Shown here: positions 1 to 5,188 of the stretch, piece by piece
Position numbering within the stretch: position 1 is the stretch's first letter
Layout: each line of letters begins with the position of its first letter
Source of the DNA: JAKLHL01 sp964411885
GTDB taxonomy: Bacteria > Bdellovibrionota > JAFGOL01
Assembly (NCBI GenBank): GCA_964411885.1
Contig: CAYPMK010000050.1
Coordinates: 1-7,946 of the forward strand
DNA length: 7,946 nucleotides
Direction of reading: 5' to 3'
The notes under the pieces: generated by a model
Told to the model about the DNA's origin: nothing
Databases searched by the model: none
What the model saw: only the letters and a program-made list of their open reading frames with translations
Program-made: the position numbers and the translations under genes

Positions 1-29
1 CAACGGTTCAAGTCCGTTATGCTCCACCA
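1..29 (+). tRNA. 3' end of a tRNA-Ala or tmRNA (partial)
   Basis: The first 29 bases fold as the 3' part of a tRNA. There is a perfect 5-bp T stem (AACGG 2-6 with CCGTT 14-18) around a canonical 7-nt T loop, TTCAAGT. After it come seven acceptor-strand bases, ATGCTCC, a discriminator A at 26 and an encoded CCA at 27-29. T at position 70 of the acceptor strand implies the G3:U70 pair that marks alanine-accepting RNAs, so the gene should be tRNA-Ala or the tRNA-like end of tmRNA (ssrA). The rest lies outside the window, so the anticodon cannot be read. It ends 33 nt before rplU with no clear promoter between, so the two may share a transcript. Confidence 0.82.
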
Positions 30-62
30 TACGAACAAGCAATACTTATAGAGGGTGAAATT

Positions 63-416
63 ATGTACGCAGTAGTAAGAACAGGTGGAAAACAATACAA
101 AGTTAGTCCGGGGCAAAAATTTACAGTAGAAAAGCTTAAGGGTGAAAAAGGCAGTGTGCTTAGCTTAGAGGACATACTCCTTATAGCTCCAGATGCTGAG
201 AAGGACCCAATAGTTGGAAGACCAGTAGTAGATGGTGCAAAAATTGAATGTGAAGTGCTTTCACAGGCAAGAAGTAAAAAGACCATAGTTTTTAAGTTCA
301 GAAGAAGAAAAAGATATATGAGGAAAAAAGGCCACAGGCAACAATTGACCATGTTAAAGGTTAAGGACGTTTCTTATAATGGCCAAGTTTGGAAAGAAGA
401 GGAGGCTAGCAAGTAA
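63..416 (+). CDS. rplU: 50S ribosomal protein L21
   Basis: This 117-residue protein matches ribosomal protein L21, a 23S rRNA-binding component of the large subunit. It opens with the family signature MYAVVRTGGKQYKV and carries the conserved basic stretch IVFKFRRRKRYMRKKGHRQ at about residues 79-97, which contacts rRNA. It is somewhat longer than the roughly 103-residue E. coli protein, with a short charged C-terminal tail ending KEEEASK. The ATG at 63 follows the Shine-Dalgarno site GAGGGTG (51-57). The TAA stop shares one base with the ATG of rpmA (TAATG), a sign of translational coupling. The rplU-rpmA-obg order is widely conserved in bacteria. Confidence 0.97.
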   Translation: MYAVVRTGGKQYKVSPGQKFTVEKLKGEKGSVLSLEDILLIAPDAEKDPIVGRPVVDGAKIECEVLSQARSKKTIVFKFRRRKRYMRKKGHRQQLTMLKVKDVSYNGQVWKEEEASK

Positions 417-688
417 TGGCTCATAAAAAAGCAGGTGGTAGTTCAAGGAACGGAAGAGATTCAGCAGGTCAAAGACTTGGTGTAAAGATCTTTGGTGGTG
501 AGTCTGTTAAAGCAGGCAATATAATAGTTCGTCAGCGTGGTACTAAGGTACATGTTGGCAAGAACGTTGGTATGGGAAAAGATCATACTTTGTTTGCTCT
601 TATAGACGGTGTTGTTTCTTATGATATAGTTGGAAAAACAAGGACCCCAAGGGTTTCTGTAGTTCCACAAGAGAATACAGCAAAGTAA
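416..688 (+). CDS. rpmA: 50S ribosomal protein L27
   Basis: This 90-residue protein is ribosomal protein L27, whose N-terminal tail reaches the peptidyl-transferase centre. It starts directly with MAHKKAGGSSRNGRDS and continues with the family hallmark QRLGVKIFGGE and IIVRQRGTKVHVGKNVGMGKDHTLFALIDG. There is no hydrophobic N-terminal propeptide of the kind removed by the Prp protease in Firmicutes, and the mature start is encoded as in most diderm bacteria. The ATG overlaps the rplU stop by one base. A strong ribosome-binding site, AGAGGAGG (398-405), lies inside the end of rplU, 10 nt before the start. An intrinsic-terminator-like hairpin follows 22 nt after the stop. Confidence 0.97.
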   Translation: MAHKKAGGSSRNGRDSAGQRLGVKIFGGESVKAGNIIVRQRGTKVHVGKNVGMGKDHTLFALIDGVVSYDIVGKTRTPRVSVVPQENTAK

Positions 689-710
689 AAACAATTGAGT
701 TTTTATATTC

Positions 711-746
711 AAAGAGGGATGATCCATTAGGTTCATCCCTCTTTTA
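711..746 (+). terminator. intrinsic terminator or attenuator between rpmA and obg-nadD
   Basis: A perfect 12-bp inverted repeat, AAAGAGGGATGA (711-722) and TCATCCCTCTTT (733-744), surrounds a 10-nt loop that can close further through CC/GG. The 3' arm runs into TTTT followed by AG, so the U tract is short and partly inside the stem. It begins 22 nt after the rpmA stop. I see no convincing promoter in the 42 nt between it and the obg start, so it probably works as a partial terminator or a processing site that sets the ratio of ribosomal protein to Obg-NadD, not as the absolute end of the operon. Confidence 0.75.
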
Positions 747-788
747 GTATCTGTTAGGCAATAACTGTTGGCTTGGGGTTTTAATGGA

Positions 789-2357
789 ATGAAGTTCATA
801 GATGAAGCAGTAATATACGTTAAGGCTGGCGACGGTGGCAAGGGTTGTGTGAGTTTTTTTCCTAATAGGGGTGGTCCAGATGGTGGCGACGGTGGTAAGG
901 GCGGAAGTATAGTTTTTAAGGCAACAAGTTCTAAGAATACTTTAATAGATTTTAAGTTCCAAACAAAGTACATCGCAAAAAATGGTGTATCTGGAAGTAG
1001 AAATAATTGTACAGGCAAGGATGCAGAGGATCTTGTTATAACAGTGCCGGCTGGAACTATTATCAAAGACAAAAATAAAAGAACTTTATTGGCTGACCTT
1101 GACGTAGTCGGTAAAGAAGTTGTGCTTCTTGAAGGTGGCATGGGCGGCAAAGGGAATACTTTTTTTGCTAACTCATCACGACAATCACCAGACTATTCAC
1201 AACCGGGTGTTAAGGGGATGGAGCTTTGGGTTAGCATAGAATTAAAACTTTTAGCCGATGTTGGTTTGGTGGGGCTTCCTAATGCTGGAAAATCAACTCT
1301 TATATCAAGGATAAGTTCTGCAAGACCAAAAATAGCCAATTATCCATTTACAACGCTGGTGCCAAATCTTGGAGTTGTAAAATACAATGATAGTGACTTT
1401 GTTGTGGCAGATGTTCCCGGTCTTATAGAGGGTGCTCACGAGGGTAGTGGTTTGGGAATAAAATTCCTAAAACACATAGAAAGAACAAGAGTTCTAGTAC
1501 ACTTGGTGGACGTGTCACAAATGGCAGAAGATCCGGTTAAGAGCATTGGTATAATAAATAACGAACTGAAGGCTTTTTCTGACGAGCTTGGTGAAAAGCC
1601 CATGATATATGTTCTGAACAAAACAGATTCAGCTTCTGAAGAATTTTTACAGAAAGCACAAGAACACATAAGAAAACTTGGTGCACAAAGCTTTTTGATA
1701 TCTGCTGTTACAGGTTCTGGAATACCAGAACTATTGCAAAAAATATGGTCTGTGCTTGAAAAGAACAAAAAAGAAAGGATAGTTCTTTTTGGAGGTAGTT
1801 TTGATCCTCCACACAAAGGACATAAAGAACTAGCCCTACATGTAGTAGAAAGATTTGATCCTTCAAAGATAATAATAATGCCTTGTAATATCCAGCCTCT
1901 AAAGAAAGATAAAGATTCTGGAACTTCAGTCATTGATAGACTGGAAATGTGTAGGCTCTTTTTTAATGAAAAGATATTTGAAGTGTCTGATCATGAGGTA
2001 AAAAGAGAAGGACTTAGCTATACAATAGACACTGTAGAATATTTAAAACAAAAATATCCTGAATCTGAACTTTATATATTAATGGGAGAGGATTCTTTTG
2101 TAGAAATAGATAAATGGAAAGATTATGAGAAACTTTTAAAAGAGAACAAGGTCATTGTAGTAAGCAGAGAAGGCAAAGAGCTTATTAACCATTTTGTAGA
2201 TGCTAAAGGGGTTTACTTTGTAGAAGATTTTAAGCATCCAGCCTCTGCAACACAGATACGTCAGTCTATTTGTTCGGGTTATAGTAGTGAGTACCTTGAT
2301 GAGAAAATTAATGATTATATAAGTGCTAAGGGGCTTTACTCATGTACAGCAAGGTAG
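789..2357 (+). CDS. obg-nadD: Obg GTPase fused to nicotinate-mononucleotide adenylyltransferase (NadD)
   Basis: One 522-residue frame holds two normally separate enzymes. Residues 1 to about 156 are the glycine-rich Obg fold, followed by the GTPase domain: G1 GLPNAGKST (162-170), G2 around TTLVPNLG (188-195), G3 DVPGLIEGA (208-216), G4 NKTD (277-280) and G5 ISAVTG (304-309). Obg acts in late 50S assembly. At residue 330, with almost no linker, NadD begins: RIVLFGGSFDPPHKGH (330-345, nucleotidyltransferase HxGH type), GEDS (433-436), KWKDY (442-446) and the SATQIR motif (486-491). NadD makes deamido-NAD from nicotinate mononucleotide and ATP. The variable C-terminal domain of some Obg proteins is absent. 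The Obg fold lacks the usual RREK segment. I chose ATG 789 because MKFIDEA is the family start and GGGG (775-778) lies upstream; an in-frame TTG at 768 would add seven unconserved residues. The end overlaps rlmH by 16 nt. Confidence 0.95.
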   Translation: MKFIDEAVIYVKAGDGGKGCVSFFPNRGGPDGGDGGKGGSIVFKATSSKNTLIDFKFQTKYIAKNGVSGSRNNCTGKDAEDLVITVPAGTIIKDKNKRTLLADLDVVGKEVVLLEGGMGGKGNTFFANSSRQSPDYSQPGVKGMELWVSIELKLLADVGLVGLPNAGKSTLISRISSARPKIANYPFTTLVPNLGVVKYNDSDFVVADVPGLIEGAHEGSGLGIKFLKHIERTRVLVHLVDVSQMAEDPVKSIGIINNELKAFSDELGEKPMIYVLNKTDSASEEFLQKAQEHIRKLGAQSFLISAVTGSGIPELLQKIWSVLEKNKKERIVLFGGSFDPPHKGHKELALHVVERFDPSKIIIMPCNIQPLKKDKDSGTSVIDRLEMCRLFFNEKIFEVSDHEVKREGLSYTIDTVEYLKQKYPESELYILMGEDSFVEIDKWKDYEKLLKENKVIVVSREGKELINHFVDAKGVYFVEDFKHPASATQIRQSICSGYSSEYLDEKINDYISAKGLYSCTAR

Positions 2358-2788
2358 TTTTTGTACATTTTGGTAAGTTCAAATCAAAAGAATATAAGGA
2401 TATTTTTGAAGAATATTTTAAAAGGCTTTCTCATTACACCAAGGTGGAACTTAAAGAACTAAAAGTAGAAAAAGATGAACCTTCTTTTTTTGAGAAGATA
2501 AAAGCAAAGGTGCTTGATACCCTAAAAGATAGTACTGTAATGGTGCTTACAGAGAGAGGCAAAACACTTGATAGTAAGGAATTTTCTGATTTTATAAATC
2601 GTGGGACGGGTGTATTATCTGTTGTGGTCGGAACTTCTTGGGGTGTTCCATCTTATATAGAAGAGTTGGCCCTAATGAAGTTGAGTTTTGGTAAACTTAC
2701 TATGCCACATGAGGCTGTGAGGGCTTTGAGTGCTGAGCAGTTATATAGGGCCTATACGATAATTAAAGGAGAAAGTTATCACAAATGA
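2342..2788 (+). CDS. rlmH: 23S rRNA (pseudouridine1915-N3)-methyltransferase RlmH
   Basis: This 148-residue SPOUT-class protein matches RlmH (formerly YbeA), which methylates pseudouridine 1915 in helix 69 of 23S rRNA, using S-adenosylmethionine, on assembled 70S ribosomes. Visible family features are LTERGKTLDSKEF (69-81), the cofactor loop VVVGTSWG (94-101) and the C-terminal block MPHEAVRALSAEQLYRAYTI ending KGESYHK. The loop is usually IGGxxG; here the second glycine is Thr98. The ATG at 2342 lies 16 nt inside the end of obg-nadD, with AAGGGG (2328-2333) 8 nt upstream, and the TGA overlaps the nadE start (ATGA), so both junctions look translationally coupled. rlmH commonly follows nadD and rsfS; here rsfS is missing. 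Confidence 0.93.
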   Translation: MYSKVVFVHFGKFKSKEYKDIFEEYFKRLSHYTKVELKELKVEKDEPSFFEKIKAKVLDTLKDSTVMVLTERGKTLDSKEFSDFINRGTGVLSVVVGTSWGVPSYIEELALMKLSFGKLTMPHEAVRALSAEQLYRAYTIIKGESYHK

Positions 2789-4404
2789 AGATAGCACTTT
2801 GTCAGATAAATCCTGTAGTAGGTGATCTTGAAGGGAATGCTCATCTTATTATGTCATATTATGAAAAAGCAAAGAACAACGGTGCAGGACTTTGTGTATT
2901 TCCAGAACTTGCACTTACTGGTTATCCACCTTTGGACATAATAGAAAGAAAGGATTTTGTTGATAATGCAATAGCTGTAGTTAACGAGCAAATAGTCCCA
3001 AAGGTAAAAGATTGTGGACTGGTTATAGGTTCTATAAATCATAACGTTCATTCTGGTAAGAAATATTATAATTCTGCGTTCTTTATAGATAATGCTCGTA
3101 TAGTTTACGTCGTAAATAAACAATTGCTACCCACTTATGACCTTTTTGATGAAAGAAGGTACTACGAAGAAGGTAGAGGGTCTTCTCCAGTTTATTATAA
3201 GGGTTTAAGGCTTGGCATACACATCTGCGAGGATATGTGGCGTAATGAAAGTCAATATTCGCAAAAACTTTACGATACAGATCCTGTAGATAGTCTTGGA
3301 GAACAGGGAGTGGACCTTTTCATAAATCTTTCGGCTTCTCCTTTTGCAAGAGCAAAAGATGTAAAGAGGCAAAGGATAATGTCTAGATATGCATCAAAGT
3401 GGAAAGTCCCATTTTTGATGGTGAACACAGTTGGTGCAAACGATTCTGTTGTTTTTGATGGAAGAAGTAAGGTTTTTAATTCACAAGGTAAACTTATTGA
3501 CGAAGCTCATGCTTTTGAAGAAGACGTTCTTATAATTGATACCGAGTCTTTGTCACAGGGTACAGTGTTAGACACTAGCGATGTAGAAACAGTACATAAT
3601 GCCTTGGTGTTAGGACTTAAGGACTATATGAAAAAGAACGGAATGGAGAAAATAATAATAGGTCTTAGTGGTGGGATAGACAGTGCTGTTTGTTCTGTAT
3701 TGAGTAAAGAGGCTGTAGGGTCAGATAATGTTATCTGTGTTACAATGCCAACTCGTTATTCAAGTGAAGGAAGTGTAAAGGATAGTAAAAAACTTTGCTC
3801 TAATATTGGAGTAAGATTGGATGAACTTGGTATAGACGATATCTTTACATCTCTATCATCTAAGGGTGAATTTACTCCAGATGCTTTAGAGAATATTCAG
3901 CCAAGGATACGTGGACTTTTACTTATGGCGTATGCCAATTCTATACCTAAGAGCGTTGTTATAGCTCCGGGTAATAAGTCAGAAATTGCGGTTGGTTATT
4001 GTACCATTTATGGTGATACCTGTGGCGCTTTGGCTTTGATAGGAGATCTTTACAAGACCCAAGTCTATGAACTTGCAAAATACATCAACAGAGATAAAGA
4101 ACTTATACCTATAGAGATAATAGAAAAACATCCAAGTGCAGAGTTAAAACCAAATCAAAGAGATACAGATACTCTTCCTGTATATCCATTGCTCGACGAG
4201 ATATTAAAACTGTATGTAGAAGAACAGTTATCACCTGGAGAGATCTATAGCAAAGTTAAGGCAAAAAAAGATGTGGTTGATAGTGTTATAAGTATGGTGC
4301 TCAGGAATGAATTCAAAAGAAAACAACTTCCTCCTGTTATCAAGGTGTCAAGCAGGGCCTTTGTCCTTGATAGACGCTGGCCGATAGTGCACAGATTTAG
4401 ATAG
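2785..4404 (+). CDS. nadE: glutamine-dependent NAD+ synthetase
   Basis: This 539-residue protein has both domains of the glutamine-using NAD+ synthetase, which amidates deamido-NAD to NAD+ at the expense of ATP. The N-terminal nitrilase-type glutaminase shows the Glu-Lys-Cys triad: E41 in FPELALTGYPP, K112 in NKQLLPTYDLFDERRYY and C148 in HICEDMW. The C-terminal synthetase domain has the PP-loop GLSGGIDSA (293-301), PTRYSSEGS, QPRIRGLLLMAYAN, GNKSEIAVGYCTIYGD and HPSAELKPNQRDTDTLP. Because the glutaminase domain is present, glutamine rather than free ammonia is the likely nitrogen donor. The start overlaps the rlmH stop by 4 nt (ATGA), and AAAGGAG (2765-2771) is the likely ribosome-binding site. 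It takes the product of the NadD half of the upstream fusion, so the operon encodes consecutive steps. Confidence 0.97.
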   Translation: MKIALCQINPVVGDLEGNAHLIMSYYEKAKNNGAGLCVFPELALTGYPPLDIIERKDFVDNAIAVVNEQIVPKVKDCGLVIGSINHNVHSGKKYYNSAFFIDNARIVYVVNKQLLPTYDLFDERRYYEEGRGSSPVYYKGLRLGIHICEDMWRNESQYSQKLYDTDPVDSLGEQGVDLFINLSASPFARAKDVKRQRIMSRYASKWKVPFLMVNTVGANDSVVFDGRSKVFNSQGKLIDEAHAFEEDVLIIDTESLSQGTVLDTSDVETVHNALVLGLKDYMKKNGMEKIIIGLSGGIDSAVCSVLSKEAVGSDNVICVTMPTRYSSEGSVKDSKKLCSNIGVRLDELGIDDIFTSLSSKGEFTPDALENIQPRIRGLLLMAYANSIPKSVVIAPGNKSEIAVGYCTIYGDTCGALALIGDLYKTQVYELAKYINRDKELIPIEIIEKHPSAELKPNQRDTDTLPVYPLLDEILKLYVEEQLSPGEIYSKVKAKKDVVDSVISMVLRNEFKRKQLPPVIKVSSRAFVLDRRWPIVHRFR

Positions 4405-4406
4405 TA

Positions 4407-4733
4407 TTATATAGAACTAAAGAAAATTATTCCAAGTATGATAGCAATTATAGTTAACCAGACTATTTTTGTTTTTGTTCTACTATTTGTATCACTTTTG
4501 TTTTTTGTGTTGTTGTCTTTTTCAGATAATAGTTCTTTAGCTTTTTTAGTGTCTTTTTGTTCTACACGAAGTTTAATTCCACCAGTGGCATTTATATAAA
4601 ACCAATTTAGTGATGAAACATTTTCGTTATCTAACCAAGAGTTTATTCCATAGGAATCTAGTTTTGACTTTGCTAGTTTTGCTTCTACAAGACTGTGAAA
4701 TGTTTTAATAACAGTAAAGGTATTATCAACCAT
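4407..4733 (-). CDS. small DUF2007-like protein with C-terminal membrane helix
   Basis: This 108-residue protein resembles the DUF2007 (putative signal-transducing) family: a small alpha/beta fold starting FTVIKTFHSLVEAKLAKSKLD, then YGINSWLDNE and a GGIKLRVEQKDTKKAKELL end, at about residues 6-70. After it come a hydrophilic, charged linker (71-89) and one hydrophobic helix (90-107), so it is probably a tail-anchored inner-membrane protein with its domain in the cytoplasm. The function of the family is not established, and the match is from memory of its pattern. The ATG lies 2 nt after the dut stop, with AGGGG inside the last dut codons, so it is the last gene of the rpsO-pnp-dut operon. 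Its stop is 2 nt from the nadE stop on the other strand. Confidence 0.8.
   Translation of the reverse strand: MVDNTFTVIKTFHSLVEAKLAKSKLDSYGINSWLDNENVSSLNWFYINATGGIKLRVEQKDTKKAKELLSEKDNNTKNKSDTNSRTKTKIVWLTIIAIILGIIFFSSI
4450..4476 (+). terminator. possible weak terminator for the nadE operon, inside the opposing gene
   Basis: On the plus strand ATAGTT (4450-4455) can pair with GACTAT (4461-4466), including one G-U pair, and is followed directly by TTTTGTTTTTG. It lies about 45 nt past the nadE stop, within the antisense of the DUF2007 gene. The stem is short and AT-rich, and the T runs also encode Lys/Asn/Thr codons on the other strand, so this may be chance. Confidence 0.22.
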
Positions 4734-4735
4734 GT

Positions 4736-5185
4736 TTACACCCCTGTATGACCAAAACCTCCAGAACCACGCTGTGTTGTGTTAAGATCCTCAGCTTCTA
4801 TTAGGTTAGCGTGTACTACTGGTACCAGTACTGCCTGAGCAATGCGGTCACCATTTTTTATTACAAATTTTTCTTTTGAATGATTTATAAGGATTATCTT
4901 TACTTCTCCCCTGTAATCACTGTCTATAGTGCCGGGCGTGTTAACTATGCTAATTCCATTTTTTGCAGCCAACCCAGATCTTGGACGTATCTGTATCTCG
5001 TAACCAACGGGTATTTCAAAACTAAGTCCAGTGCCTATTAGTTTTATTTGTCCAGCCTCTAGTACTTCATCTTTATTTATGCAGGCCATTAGATCAAAAC
5101 CTGCAGAACCTATGGTCTTATATTCAGGCAAGGGGAGGGTGTTACCCTCCAGCCTTTTTATCCTTACGTCAACCAAACTTTGCAT
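4736..5185 (-). CDS. dut: dUTP diphosphatase (trimeric dUTPase)
   Basis: This 149-residue protein is a trimeric dUTPase, which hydrolyses dUTP to dUMP and pyrophosphate, keeping uracil out of DNA and supplying dUMP for dTMP synthesis. All five family motifs are present in order: GSAGFDL (26-32), RPRSGLAAKNG (67-77), GTIDSDYRGEV (85-95, with D90 and Y91 at the uracil/water site), GDRIAQAVL (112-120) and the flexible C-terminal RGSGGFGHTG (139-148), which closes over the phosphates. Its length is normal for the family. The ATG at 5185 comes 3 nt after the pnp stop, with AAAGG in the last pnp codons 10 nt upstream. Linkage of dut to pnp occurs in other bacteria, for example near pnpA in Bacillus, there with a peptidase gene between. 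Confidence 0.97.
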   Translation of the reverse strand: MQSLVDVRIKRLEGNTLPLPEYKTIGSAGFDLMACINKDEVLEAGQIKLIGTGLSFEIPVGYEIQIRPRSGLAAKNGISIVNTPGTIDSDYRGEVKIILINHSKEKFVIKNGDRIAQAVLVPVVHANLIEAEDLNTTQRGSGGFGHTGV

Positions 5186-5188
5186 TAG

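Noticed and set aside
768..788. Upstream TTG start for the Obg-NadD protein, adding seven residues
   Set aside because: The extra residues are not conserved, while MKFIDEA at 789 is the standard Obg start with a purine-rich site at a proper distance.
854..860. Run of seven Ts in obg as a possible frameshift or sequencing error
   Set aside because: The frame is correct on both sides; a one- or two-base error cannot explain the loss of about four residues.
461..1150. 229-codon open frame on the minus strand opposite rpmA and obg
   Set aside because: It lies antisense to well-conserved genes, has no family resemblance and looks like a by-product of codon use on the other strand.
1752..1782. 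Separate nadD gene starting inside the fusion frame
   Set aside because: The only near in-frame start is a GTG within the last Obg helix, without a Shine-Dalgarno site; there is no stop between the domains.
1436..1933. 165-codon minus-strand frame opposite the Obg-NadD junction
   Set aside because: No recognisable domain, low-complexity Ser/Cys/Phe-rich product, antisense to a clear gene.
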